The notes beneath the pieces were generated by a model. That model made no database searches and had not been told where the DNA came from. It saw only the letters and a list, made by a program, of their open reading frames with translations. A stretch of 43,980 nt of DNA from Mesorhizobium prunaredense (GTDB taxonomy: Bacteria; Pseudomonadota; Alphaproteobacteria; Rhizobiales; Rhizobiaceae): NCBI RefSeq assembly GCF_900156895.1, contig NZ_FTPD01000024.1, positions 1-43,980 of the forward strand, in the 5' to 3' direction. Position 1 is the stretch's first letter. Each line of letters begins with the position of its first letter. The translations under genes and the position numbers were made by a program. Positions 16,962 through 24,913 of this stretch are shown here, piece by piece.

Positions 16962-17207
16962 CTATTTTTTCTTGGCGCGCGCCGGCTTCTTCACCGGAGC
17001 AGCCGGCGCATTGGCGAGGTCTTCCGCTTCCTTGGCAAGGCGGAGCGCCCTCAGCTTGTTGGTCTTTATCTGGCGGGCATCGCTCTCGGCGACATATTCC
17101 GCCATCGCCTTCTGACGAACCGTGGCTGCCTCTTCCTGCTTCTTGAAACGCAAATCGGCCCGCGCGCGGGCAGTATCCTTAGAGTTCTCAACCAAGGGCT
17201 TTTCCAA
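16962..17207 (-). CDS. small charged Lys/Ala-rich hypothetical protein
   Basis: An 81-residue, strongly charged, probably helical protein (ARARADLRFKKQEEAA) ending in an alanine/proline/lysine tail like those of histone-H1-like proteins. No known domain recognised. Similar short proteins occur in Rhizobiales. A terminator follows. Confidence 0.65.
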   Translation of the reverse strand: MEKPLVENSKDTARARADLRFKKQEEAATVRQKAMAEYVAESDARQIKTNKLRALRLAKEAEDLANAPAAPVKKPARAKKK

Positions 17208-17274
17208 TCCCGTAAATTATAGTTTTCAATAGCTTTAATAGCAGAGCCGACCTGCGATGGGGGAAATAAGTTGG

Positions 17275-17802
17275 TCAGGCGCCGGCATCGCACCCGGCGC
17301 CCGGCGCCTTTCGGGCGACAACCGCCTCGTATCCGGCCTGCAACGTCGCACGCACGGTGGCATCCGGCGGCGTGTCGGAAGGCGTGCTCAGATGTTCGTG
17401 GCGCAGTTCGTCCATGAACTTTTCCCACATCGGCTGGCCGCCCTTTTCCAGAAGCTCGGCGCGGATCGAGAGCTCCTCGCTGACCGGCAGCCAGACGCGA
17501 CCCCAGGCGCCGAGATGTGCCAGGATCGGCACCAGCGTTATCGCCATTTCGGTCAGGCTGTAGATCGCCTTCTGCTTGTGGGTCGGATCGTCGGCCCTGG
17601 TCAGCATGCCGAGCTCCATCAGCCGCTTCAGCCGATCGGCGAGGATGTTGGAAGCGATGCGTTCCAATGACCCGTTGAGCAGGTCGCGAAAGTGGCGTTT
17701 GCCGCCGAAAATCATGTCGCGAAGGATGATCAGGCTCCACCGGTCGCCGAACACTTCAAGCGACAGGTTGATCGGGCACCCAGATCGATGATCGATGCTC
17801 AT
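17275..17802 (-). CDS. HxlR family transcriptional regulator
   Basis: Winged-helix regulator of the HxlR/MarR-like group, 175 residues. The signature SGCPINLSLEVFGDRWSLII includes a Cys at residue 9, a position often used for redox or electrophile sensing in this family. It continues with HFRDLLNGSLERIASNILADRLKRL as the recognition region. It is divergent from an alpha/beta hydrolase gene, the likely target, and the shared gap contains strong inverted repeats. Confidence 0.92.
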   Translation of the reverse strand: MSIDHRSGCPINLSLEVFGDRWSLIILRDMIFGGKRHFRDLLNGSLERIASNILADRLKRLMELGMLTRADDPTHKQKAIYSLTEMAITLVPILAHLGAWGRVWLPVSEELSIRAELLEKGGQPMWEKFMDELRHEHLSTPSDTPPDATVRATLQAGYEAVVARKAPGAGCDAGA

Positions 17803-17823
17803 GCGATTCTCCGACAGAAACCG

Positions 17824-17880
17824 GTTGCATTACTATATCAGTTTTATTATCGTGCAACTGATTGCGAAAGGCAATCGGTT
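17824..17880. promoter_or_regulatory. divergent promoter with candidate HxlR operators
   Basis: GTTGCA (17824-17829) and TGCAAC (17853-17858) form one inverted repeat. AACTGATTGC (17856-17865) and GCAATCGGTT (17871-17880) form another with 10-bp arms, one wobble and a 5-nt centre. TTGCAT, 17 nt and TATCGT could be the -35/-10 of the hydrolase gene, placing one repeat just downstream of the -10. Confidence 0.55.
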
Positions 17881-17902
17881 TAACGGAGAGGAGACGGTGA
17901 CC

Positions 17903-18754
17903 ATGACCAAGGCAGCGGAACCGGAAATCGCGTCGCAGACGTTTGGCGATCCCGCGCATCCGCCGATGCTGCTGATTATGGGCGCGATGGCTTCGATGCT
18001 CTGGTGGCCCGAGGCGTTCTGCCGGAAACTGGCCGGCAAGGGCCTGTTCGTGATCCGCTATGACAATCGCGATACCGGCCGTTCGACCAAATATGCGCCG
18101 GGCGAGCCGCCTTACACTTTCGACGACATGGTGGACGACGCCATCCGCGTCCTCGACAATTATGGCGTCGCGAAAGCGCATGTCGTCGGCATGTCGATGG
18201 GCGGCATGATCGCGCAGCTTGTGGCGCTGAAGTATCCGTCGCGGATCGTCTCGCTAACGGCGATCAGCACTTCTCCTGTAGGGATCGACACGTCGCACCT
18301 GCTTGGCACGACCGAAGCCTATATGAATCATTCGGCCGAAGGCGCCAGGGTCGACTGGTCTGACCGAGCCCAGGTGGTCGACTACATCGTCAAGGACGCG
18401 TACGCGATCGCCGGCACCGCGCATCCCTTCGACCAGAAGCGGACGAGGGCTTTCGTCGAACAGGACTACGACCGGTCCGGCGGTTTTCTAAGCGCGACCA
18501 ATCATTTCATGCTCAAGAGCGGTGAAGATCAGGGCGGCGAGGATCGGAAGGGTCGCTTGCACGACTTGAAGGTTCCGCTCCTCGTCATCCACGGCACCGC
18601 GGATCCGATCTTTCCGGTCGAGCATGGCGCCGCTCTGGCCGAAGCAGTTGCCGGCGCGAGGCTTGTCCGCATTGAAGGCGGCGGCCACGAACTGCATCCC
18701 GACGATTGGGACGCGATCGTTGGTGCCATCGTCAGCCATAGCCAAGCCAGGTAA
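17903..18754 (+). CDS. alpha/beta hydrolase
   Basis: About 283 residues from the ATG at 17903, which has AGGAG 9 nt upstream; the longer open frame overlaps the HxlR start and the operator, so it is rejected. The nucleophile elbow is VVGMSMGGM, preceded by RYDNRDTGRS; the acid is in IHGTADPIFP and the histidine in GGGHELH. Similar proteins are annotated as lactonase- or aclacinomycin-methylesterase-like enzymes. Likely under control of the divergent HxlR regulator. Confidence 0.9.
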   Translation: MTKAAEPEIASQTFGDPAHPPMLLIMGAMASMLWWPEAFCRKLAGKGLFVIRYDNRDTGRSTKYAPGEPPYTFDDMVDDAIRVLDNYGVAKAHVVGMSMGGMIAQLVALKYPSRIVSLTAISTSPVGIDTSHLLGTTEAYMNHSAEGARVDWSDRAQVVDYIVKDAYAIAGTAHPFDQKRTRAFVEQDYDRSGGFLSATNHFMLKSGEDQGGEDRKGRLHDLKVPLLVIHGTADPIFPVEHGAALAEAVAGARLVRIEGGGHELHPDDWDAIVGAIVSHSQAR

Positions 18755-18812
18755 GCAGCGGGGCGAACCTCGGCACCGGTGTCCTCGAGCCAAAAGGAAC
18801 GCACGGCGCACC

Positions 18813-19100
18813 TCAGCTTCCGGGCGAGCCAAGCTGCTCGGCCTCCCAGAACTGGTCGAGCCAGATGTTGAGCTTCAGGAAGCCGGCACTGCTGACCGTA
18901 TAGACGCGCCTTGTCCCTTCCGGCTTGGCGTTGACCAGCCCGGCGTCGAGCAGCACCTTCAGATGCTGCGAAACAGCCGGTCGCGAGACCGGCAACCCGG
19001 CGGCCAGTTCGTTGACCGTCTTCGGGCCGCGCCTGAGCTCTTCCAAGAGATGGCGCCGGTTGGGATCGGCAATCGCCATGAAGGCGTCGGAAAACATCAT
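18813..19100 (-). CDS. ArsR family transcriptional regulator
   Basis: A 95-residue ArsR/SmtB-like winged helix: AIADPNRRHLLEELRRGPKTVNELA, then VSRPAVSQHLKVLLDAGLV and RRVYTV. The metal-binding cysteine motif of ArsR is absent, as in the subgroup usually followed by a START/SRPBCC (AHSA1) gene. No such partner is next to it here. The neighbour downstream converges, the MFS gene lies upstream on the same strand. Confidence 0.88.
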   Translation of the reverse strand: MMFSDAFMAIADPNRRHLLEELRRGPKTVNELAAGLPVSRPAVSQHLKVLLDAGLVNAKPEGTRRVYTVSSAGFLKLNIWLDQFWEAEQLGSPGS

Positions 19101-19131
19101 GCCTTATTTGTGAGGCAAAGTGTTCCAAATC

Positions 19132-20379
19132 TCAACCGTTGGTTTCAGGCTTTCTGCGCGGATCGAGCCGCAAGGCTTCCGGGGTGATCGAGCGCTCGGC
19201 CGGTTGCGTCTTGAAGGCGTCGCGATCTTCGATCGGCACCGGTGCGCGCCGGCTGATGCGCAGCAGCGTATAGAATGCCAGGCAAAGATGCGCGAGGGCC
19301 GTTGCAAGGAACAGGCTTTCCGGACGCATCCAGCCCATCAGGCCGGCGGCCAGCAGCGGCCCGATCATCGTGCCGAAACCATAGAGCAGCAGCAGGCCGC
19401 CGGACACTTTGACGAAATCCTCCGCGCGGGCGTGGTCGTTGGCATGGGCCACGGCGATCGAATAGAGCGTGTAGGCAAAGGCGCCGTAGGCGGCGGTACA
19501 GACGATGACGAAGACGCCGGAGCGCGGCTCGAACAGGAACAGCGCGAGGGCGAACAGCGCCGCGCCGAAGGCCAGGCCTGCCAGCACAAAGCGGCGGTCG
19601 GTCTTGTCGGAGAGACGCCCGGCCGGAAGTTGCATGGCGGCGCCGGCGACGACCACCAGGCTCATCATCAGCGCGATCTCGGCCGTGGAAATGCCGATGC
19701 GGGCGCCATAGACGGCGCCAAGCGTGCCCCAGGCGCCGTTGGCGACGCCGATCAAAACGCAGGCGATCGCCGACACCGGCGAATTGACATAGAGCCCCTT
19801 GACGTCGAGCGAGACGTCCTGCAGCGGCTTGGGATGCGAAGCCGTCGACACTGCGGTCGGAATGAGCGACAGGCAGAACAGGATACCGGTGATCATGAAC
19901 AGCGAGGCCGACTTCACGTCACCGCCGGCAACGATCATCTGGCCGCCCATGATCGAGGCATAGGTGACCATCATGTAAAGCCCGAAGACGGCGCCGCGGT
20001 TCTCATTGGTGGACTTCTCGTTGAGCCAGCTTTCGATGATCATGAAGGCGCCGGCCATGGTGAAGCCGGTGAAGGCGCGCAGCAGGATCCAGATATATTC
20101 GTCGATGATCAGGCCGGTGAGCAGTGCGACAATGGCGCCCGATGCCGCAAAGGCACCAAAAGCGCGTACGTGACCGGCGCGGCGCACCAGGCGCGGCGCA
20201 AAGAAGCAGCCGGTGACGAAGCCGCCGGCCCAGGCCGTGCCCATCAGGCCGAGCGATGCGGTCGAGAAACCCTCTAGCTGGCCGCGCAGCGGCAACAACA
20301 GCCCGTGCAGTCCGGTTGCCGCCAGCAGGAAAGCGGTGCCGCGAAGCAGCGAAAGGATCGGTCGGTAGCTTGCAAACAT
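19132..20379 (-). CDS. MFS transporter (YcaD-like)
   Basis: Major facilitator of 415 residues with about 12 hydrophobic helices. The first half carries LLLPLRGQLEGFSTASLGL, RAFTGFTMAGAFMIIESWLN and NRGAVFGLYMMVTY; the second has PAGRLSDKTDRRFVLAG, the cytoplasmic MFS motif. These fit the YcaD-like group of inner-membrane transporters with unknown substrates. The ATG at 20379 is natural. Confidence 0.88.
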   Translation of the reverse strand: MFASYRPILSLLRGTAFLLAATGLHGLLLPLRGQLEGFSTASLGLMGTAWAGGFVTGCFFAPRLVRRAGHVRAFGAFAASGAIVALLTGLIIDEYIWILLRAFTGFTMAGAFMIIESWLNEKSTNENRGAVFGLYMMVTYASIMGGQMIVAGGDVKSASLFMITGILFCLSLIPTAVSTASHPKPLQDVSLDVKGLYVNSPVSAIACVLIGVANGAWGTLGAVYGARIGISTAEIALMMSLVVVAGAAMQLPAGRLSDKTDRRFVLAGLAFGAALFALALFLFEPRSGVFVIVCTAAYGAFAYTLYSIAVAHANDHARAEDFVKVSGGLLLLYGFGTMIGPLLAAGLMGWMRPESLFLATALAHLCLAFYTLLRISRRAPVPIEDRDAFKTQPAERSITPEALRLDPRRKPETNG

Positions 20380-20463
20380 TTAGCTGATCCGGCTGGAATT
20401 TGGGGAGGGTCTGAAGACAGGCGCATTCGAGCTTTTCGGCGGCGGGCGCTTCGGCTCTGGAAA

Positions 20464-20658
20464 CTATCCGCGGCGAAACAGCGCCTCGGCCGCTGATTTG
20501 GTGGTGCTCTTGGTCTTGAGCTCGGCTTCGAGCCGGGCGATCTCGTCGCGCAAGATGCCGATCCGCTCGGACAGTTCATCGACGGAAAGCAGCGACAGAT
20601 CCTGCCCGATCTCATGCGGGCGGGCTTTCTTTTTGGGTTCGTCGTCGAAGATCGCCAT
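20464..20658 (-). CDS. DUF1192 family protein
   Basis: A 64-residue protein from the ATG at 20658, preceded by GAGGAG. MAIFDDEPKKKARPHEIGQD and LLSVDELSERIGILRDEIAR are the DUF1192 signature: a short acidic/basic head and one coiled coil. Function unknown. The longer upstream frame has no ribosome site and overlaps a tandem repeat. It is divergent from a quinone oxidoreductase gene, a pairing common in rhizobia. Confidence 0.88.
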   Translation of the reverse strand: MAIFDDEPKKKARPHEIGQDLSLLSVDELSERIGILRDEIARLEAELKTKSTTKSAAEALFRRG

Positions 20659-20792
20659 CGTCGCTCCTCGCTGATGCGCAAAAATTAAACGGCTACAGCG
20701 TCCTTCGCGCGTCCAATCGCACGCCCGGCGCTGCAGGGGCCATTTGCCTGATTTGGCAATCAGCATACATAGGACAGGGGCATGGATGCAAA

Positions 20793-20848
20793 CAGTCGGC
20801 AAGAAAACCGGCAGTCGGCAACAAAACCGGCAGCTGGCAAGAAACTGG
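20793..20848. repeat. three tandem 19-bp repeats
   Basis: CAGTCGGCAAGAAAACCGG, then the same with one change, then an 18-bp variant (CAGCTGGCAAGAAACTGG), head to tail between DUF1192 and the quinone oxidoreductase gene, ending 22 nt before the ATG. Confidence 0.85.
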
Positions 20849-20870
20849 TGAAGCGAGACGGGAAAAATTC

Positions 20871-21884
20871 ATGGCGAGCGGACAGGACAAGATTCCGGCG
20901 AAGATGACGGCCATCGCGATCTCGGAACCCGGCGGACCACGGGTGCTGAAACCGGAAACGCGCGACGTGCCCGTGCCCGGTCCCGGCGAAATCCTGATCC
21001 GGGTGCGCGCCGCCGGTATCAACCGGCCGGATGTGCAGCAACGCAAGGGCGCCTATCCACCGCCGCCCGGTGCGTCGGACCTGCCGGGCCTCGAAGTGTC
21101 CGGCGAAGTCGCCGCTCTTGGCGACGAGATATCGCGCTGGCGCGTCGGCGACCGGGTCTGCGCGCTGACGCCCGGCGGCGGCTATGCCGAATACGTCAAG
21201 GTCCATGCCGGCAGCGTGCTGCCGCTGCCCGCCGGCTTCACCCACACCGAGGCGGCGGCGGTACCGGAAAACTACTTCACCGTCTGGCATAATGTCTTCG
21301 AGCGCGGGGCCTTGAAGAGCGGCGAGACGCTGCTCGTGCATGGCGGCTCATCCGGGATCGGCACCACGGCGATCCAGCTCGCCTCGGCCTTCGGCGCCTA
21401 TGTCGTTACCACCGCCGGCAGCCAGGAGAAGTGCGACGCCTGTCTGAAGCTCGGCGCCGACCGGGCGATCAATTACCGCGAGGAGGATTTCGTCGCGGCG
21501 GTCAAGGACGCGACCGACGGCCGCGGCGCCAACGTCATCCTCGACATGGTCGGCGGCGACTATGTGGCGCGAAACTACGAGGCTGCGGCGGTGGAAGGCC
21601 GCATCGTCCAGATCGCCACGCAGGGCGGGGCTGTGGCGAGCGCCGATTTCTCGAAGATCATGGTCAAGCGGCTCAGCCACACCGGCTCGACGCTGCGGCC
21701 GCGCAGCGTCGAATTCAAGGCGGCGATCGCCGCGGCATTGGAGGCGCAGGTGTGGCCGCTGCTCGGCACCCGCAAGGTAGCACCGGTCATGGACATGATC
21801 TTTCCGCTCAAGGAAGCGTGGCGGGCGCATGAGCGGATGGAGGACGGCGACCACATCGGCAAGATCGTGCTCGATGTCGGCTGA
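20871..21884 (+). CDS. NAD(P)H quinone oxidoreductase, PIG3 family
   Basis: Medium-chain reductase, 337 residues, without catalytic zinc, of the zeta-crystallin/PIG3 group. The N-terminal GroES-like domain has RAAGINRPDVQQRKGAYPPP, followed by PGLEVSGEVAALG, and the nucleotide-binding domain has LVHGGSSGIGTTAIQLA (about 152-168). Such enzymes reduce quinones with NADPH. An alternative start is the ATG at codon 12, but MASGQDKIPAKM is plausible. Confidence 0.9.
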   Translation: MASGQDKIPAKMTAIAISEPGGPRVLKPETRDVPVPGPGEILIRVRAAGINRPDVQQRKGAYPPPPGASDLPGLEVSGEVAALGDEISRWRVGDRVCALTPGGGYAEYVKVHAGSVLPLPAGFTHTEAAAVPENYFTVWHNVFERGALKSGETLLVHGGSSGIGTTAIQLASAFGAYVVTTAGSQEKCDACLKLGADRAINYREEDFVAAVKDATDGRGANVILDMVGGDYVARNYEAAAVEGRIVQIATQGGAVASADFSKIMVKRLSHTGSTLRPRSVEFKAAIAAALEAQVWPLLGTRKVAPVMDMIFPLKEAWRAHERMEDGDHIGKIVLDVG

Positions 21885-21919
21885 CGGTCGGTAAGCAAGC
21901 TGAACAAAACCTTAATTGC

Positions 21920-21940
21920 GCAATGCAACAAACGCATTGC
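21920..21940. repeat. hairpin between oxidoreductase and DUF1127 genes
   Basis: GCAATGC and GCATTGC are perfect 7-bp arms around AACAAAC, 35 nt after the oxidoreductase stop. It could be a terminator without a T run or an operator. Confidence 0.4.
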
Positions 21941-22016
21941 CGCCATGCAAAAGCGTCTGTTCAACTTTTCATCAACGGTGCCTATTTGAGCGGCATCGAA
22001 ACGATGGAGGGCTACC

Positions 22017-22157
22017 ATGAACCCGATCCGTGCTTTCCGTAACTGGCGCATGTACAATGAAACCGTGCGCGAACTGAACCGCCTGAACGCCCGCGAGCTC
22101 AACGACCTCGGCATCAACCGTGGTGACATCGAGAGGATCGCCCGCAAGACGCTTTGA
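22017..22157 (+). CDS. DUF1127 small protein
   Basis: A 46-residue protein, MNPIRAFRNWRMYNETVREL then LNARELNDLGINRGDIERIA, which is the DUF1127 pattern. The family in rhizobia and relatives includes small RNA-binding or stress-linked arginine-rich proteins. ATGGAGGG precedes the ATG at good spacing, and a clear terminator follows. Confidence 0.92.
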   Translation: MNPIRAFRNWRMYNETVRELNRLNARELNDLGINRGDIERIARKTL

Positions 22158-22207
22158 TCCGCTAAGCAAGAGCCGAGGCAGGCGGGTTTCCCGTCGCCGG
22201 TTCCGAG

Positions 22208-22234
22208 CCCGCTGGACCCAGTCCGGCGGGTTTT
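22208..22234 (+). terminator. terminator of the DUF1127 gene
   Basis: CCCGCTGGA and TCCGGCGGG form a 9-bp stem (one G-T pair) around CCCAG, followed by TTTT. It sits between the convergent DUF1127 gene and the LysE fragment. Confidence 0.8.
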
Positions 22235-22235
22235 G

Positions 22236-22544
22236 TCATTTGACGTCCGAGACTACAGCGGCGGCTGCTATGATGGCCACTATCCAGAACCGAATACAAC
22301 TCGGCCGCAATCTGCGGTTGACTCCAGTTTCAGCGTAGGCTGCGGCGCCCGTCGCGACGACCATCGCCAGCGAACTCGCGCCCAAGGCGATGCCGGCGGC
22401 TGCCGAAAGCGCTGTGGTACGCGAAGCGGTTAGCCCGGCCAGCGCGACGACAGCAAAATTGGCGCCCGGCAGCATTGCCAACAGCGCATAGGAAATGGCA
22501 AACGGAAACAACCCCGCCGCGACAGCGTGCCCGGTTTCCAACAT
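22236..22544 (-). pseudogene. truncated LysE/RhtB-type exporter gene
   Basis: The first about 70 residues read like the N-terminus of a LysE/RhtB amino-acid exporter: a first helix, then MLPGANFAVVALAGLTASRT and ALSAAAGIALGASSLAM. The product then changes to an unrelated tail and stops at 102 residues, about half of the usual 200. The C-terminal helices are missing, so it is probably a decayed gene. It follows the LuxR gene on the same strand. Confidence 0.65.
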
Positions 22545-22671
22545 CGATTAGCCCACATCGGCGGCGGCTTGCTCTCCCAAAGCAGGTCGCCGCTACCGAA
22601 GCAAAATGTGGATGAAACGCGTCCTCTCTAACAGTCGGCAAATGCCGGCATCAGGACGTTTTGTTGCCGGA

Positions 22672-23811
22672 CTAGCGGCCGCGGCCGCTCAGCGGTTCCG
22701 TGCTCTTGAGCAGCGCGACCAATTCGCTCTGCTGACGGGTGCTGGTCTTGGAAAAAATCCGTTCCAGATAAGTGCGGCAGGTCTTCACGGTTATGCTCGA
22801 GCTCGCCGCTGCTTCTTTCAGAGTCCTCCCGGATGCCAAACCGGCTGCGAGCCGGGCTTCGGCCGACGTCAAGTCGAACAGGCTGCGCACATGCTGTTCG
22901 AAGCCATCGGGAATGCGTCGGGCGACCTCGGTGACCATGATCACCGCGCAACGTTCCGACGCCAGTCCATAGGCGCGGGCATCGACGAATGGAGCGACCG
23001 ACAGCACCAGTCGGGTCAGGTCAGAGCGCTTGTGATCCGACGGCACCATCAATGTTCCTCCGGTTCCGGGCATCGTGCCGTCCCGCAAACAACAGGCGTC
23101 CTCGACCAGCCGCTGAAGCGCCTGTGTGTCCTTGGGATTGGAGGCGACGATTGCGCCGCCATTCAGCTTCATCGGGGTGTCGGATCGCGCCAGCATTGCC
23201 TCGGCGGCTTCGTTCATCTGCGCGATATGCTGATGTCCGTTTACCAGAAACACGCCGAAGGGCAGGTGCGAGAAGGCCGATGCCAGCGCCGAGGTGTTCT
23301 CCAGCTGTCGACCGATCTGCCCGGCGCGCAGCATATGCGGCACGATCTTTTGCAAAAGGTCGATATCGGCGTTATCGAATGCCCCCTGCCTTGAACCGCG
23401 ATCTATACTAAGCAGCCAGTTTGCGCTGCTGGACGAGAGCAGCTTGCAGGCGAGTCCGTGATACATGTCGCGCGGCCTCAGCCAGTCCTGCCAGAGTTCG
23501 CGGCGGCGGAACGCCGCCACGTCGAGGCCCATTGGCCAGTGAGTGACCGCGCCGACAGGTATGGCGGCTGCCGCCGCAGCCAAGGGATCGCGCAGAAGAG
23601 CCTCGATGCCCCTTTGCGAAGTGAATTCCGGGTCCAGGTCGGATGCAACCGCATCGAACGTTTCCGCACTGAGGCGCACAATGCAGGAGCGCGAGCCGCC
23701 GAACAGGTCGCGCAGACCGGTCACCGCGTCGGGCCATCGTTCCTGATCATAGGCAGCTTCGTAGATCTGGCCGACAACAGCGGATACCGCTTCGGTGGTG
23801 ACGTCAGCCAT
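22672..23811 (-). CDS. LuxR-type transcriptional regulator
   Basis: A 379-residue regulator whose C-terminal 65 residues form a LuxR/GerE helix-turn-helix (LTSAEARLAAGLASGRTLKE then SSITVKTCRTYLERIFSKT). The long N-terminal part includes a PAS-like middle section (FGVFLVNGHQHIAQMNEAAE) but no autoinducer domain that I recognise. There is no luxI-like gene in the window. Regulators of this shape are common, usually orphan, in Mesorhizobium. Confidence 0.85.
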   Translation of the reverse strand: MADVTTEAVSAVVGQIYEAAYDQERWPDAVTGLRDLFGGSRSCIVRLSAETFDAVASDLDPEFTSQRGIEALLRDPLAAAAAAIPVGAVTHWPMGLDVAAFRRRELWQDWLRPRDMYHGLACKLLSSSSANWLLSIDRGSRQGAFDNADIDLLQKIVPHMLRAGQIGRQLENTSALASAFSHLPFGVFLVNGHQHIAQMNEAAEAMLARSDTPMKLNGGAIVASNPKDTQALQRLVEDACCLRDGTMPGTGGTLMVPSDHKRSDLTRLVLSVAPFVDARAYGLASERCAVIMVTEVARRIPDGFEQHVRSLFDLTSAEARLAAGLASGRTLKEAAASSSITVKTCRTYLERIFSKTSTRQQSELVALLKSTEPLSGRGR

Positions 23812-23898
23812 GGGGCGCCCTTGATCCTGCTGATGTCACGAGGCTAAACGCACCAAGGCTCTCGCGCAAGTTGCATAGTTGACGAGTCGGCGACGGAA

Positions 23899-23928
23899 CC
23901 TTCCAAAAACGTGTCCTTCCAAAAACGT
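23899..23928. repeat. tandem 14-bp direct repeat upstream of trcR
   Basis: CCTTCCAAAAACGT occurs twice, at 23899-23912 and 23915-23928, with a 16-bp period, between the LuxR gene and the TATATAAAT promoter-like box at 23951. Confidence 0.7.
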
Positions 23929-23976
23929 TGCGGAACGGCAACGGAGCGGCTATATAAATCGCGATTTTCCCATTTT

Positions 23977-24015
23977 GGTGGCTCTAAAACCACCGCCCGC
24001 GCGGGAACGCGGGCG
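23977..24015 (+). promoter_or_regulatory. two-hairpin leader of trcR
   Basis: GGTGG/CCACC (23977-23994) overlaps by one base a GC-rich hairpin with perfect 8-bp arms CGCCCGCG and CGCGGGCG (23994-24001 and 24008-24015), ending 19 nt before the ATG. With TATATAAAT at 23951 as -10, both would be transcribed. Confidence 0.5.
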
Positions 24016-24034
24016 AACGAGAAGGATATTTGCA

Positions 24035-24730
24035 ATGGCCAATACGCTGCTGATGCCCAAGGCGACCGCCGTCTGGCTGGTCGACAACACCGCGCTGTCG
24101 TTCGAGCAGATCGCGCAGTTCTGCGGGCTGCATCCGCTCGAGGTCAAGGCGATCGCCGACGGCGAATCGGCGCAAGGCATCAAAGGTATGGACCCGATCA
24201 TGACCGGCCAGCTGAGCCGCGACGAGATCGCACGCGCCGAGAAGGATCCGAACCATCGGCTGAAGCTGTCCGACCCCAAGGTGCGGGTGCCGGAATCCAA
24301 GCGCAAGGGGCCGCGCTACACGCCGCTGTCGAAGCGCCAGGACCGGCCCAACGCCATCCTGTGGCTGGTGCGCAACCATCCCGAGTTGAAGGACGCGCAG
24401 ATCGCGCGCCTCGTCGGCACCACCAAGTCGACGATCGACCAGATCCGCGACAGGAAGCACTGGAACTCAGCCAATCTGCAGCCGATGGATCCGGTGACGC
24501 TGGGGCTCGCCTCGCAGATCGACCTCGACATGGAAGTCAACCGCGCCTCGCGTGGCCGCGAGCAGGCGCAGCCTGCCGGCGACACGCTGCTGCCGGCGGC
24601 ATTGACCGAGCGCCTCGTGCCGGCGCCGGAGAAGCCAAAGGACGAGGATGCGGAACTCGACGCCAACGCCGTCTTCGCCAAGCTCTCGGCGCTGAAGTCG
24701 AAGGACGAGGATAAGGACGACGAGGCGTAA
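24035..24730 (+). CDS. trcR: cell cycle regulator TrcR (DUF1013)
   Basis: A 231-residue DUF1013 protein from the ATG at 24035 (AAGGAT upstream). Hallmarks are LLMPKATAVWLVDNTALSFE, IAQFCGLHPLEVKAIADGE, RPNAILWLVRNHPELKD and IARLVGTTKSTIDQIRDR, two helix-turn-helix-like halves, then an acidic/lysine tail. The family is nearly restricted to alphaproteobacteria, where it is named as a cell-cycle transcription regulator. The open frame upstream of 24035 runs through the leader hairpins and is not coding. Confidence 0.88.
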   Translation: MANTLLMPKATAVWLVDNTALSFEQIAQFCGLHPLEVKAIADGESAQGIKGMDPIMTGQLSRDEIARAEKDPNHRLKLSDPKVRVPESKRKGPRYTPLSKRQDRPNAILWLVRNHPELKDAQIARLVGTTKSTIDQIRDRKHWNSANLQPMDPVTLGLASQIDLDMEVNRASRGREQAQPAGDTLLPAALTERLVPAPEKPKDEDAELDANAVFAKLSALKSKDEDKDDEA

Positions 24731-24744
24731 GAAGCGGCGCTGTT

Positions 24745-24904
24745 CCTTCTCCCCTTGTGGGAGAAGGTGGCCGCGAAGCGGCCGGATGAGGGGTGCCGAC
24801 GCACTCCGTCCAACACCCCTCTTCCGTCTTGGCGCTGCGCGCCTCCACCGCCCGGGGCGAGTCACGGGCCTCGCCCGCCCTTCGGGCCCCACAAGGGGAG
24901 AAGG
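24745..24904. repeat. 160-bp element bounded by perfect 17-bp inverted ends
   Basis: CCTTCTCCCCTTGTGGG (24745-24761) returns as its exact complement at 24888-24904. The left part also contains GGCCGGATGAGGGG, the common rhizobial intergenic repeat motif. No gene is credible inside. Confidence 0.8.
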
Positions 24905-24913
24905 TAAGAGCGC

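Noticed and set aside
20793..20848. CRISPR-like reading of the 19-bp repeats
   Set aside because: The units are adjacent without spacers and no cas gene is present in the window.
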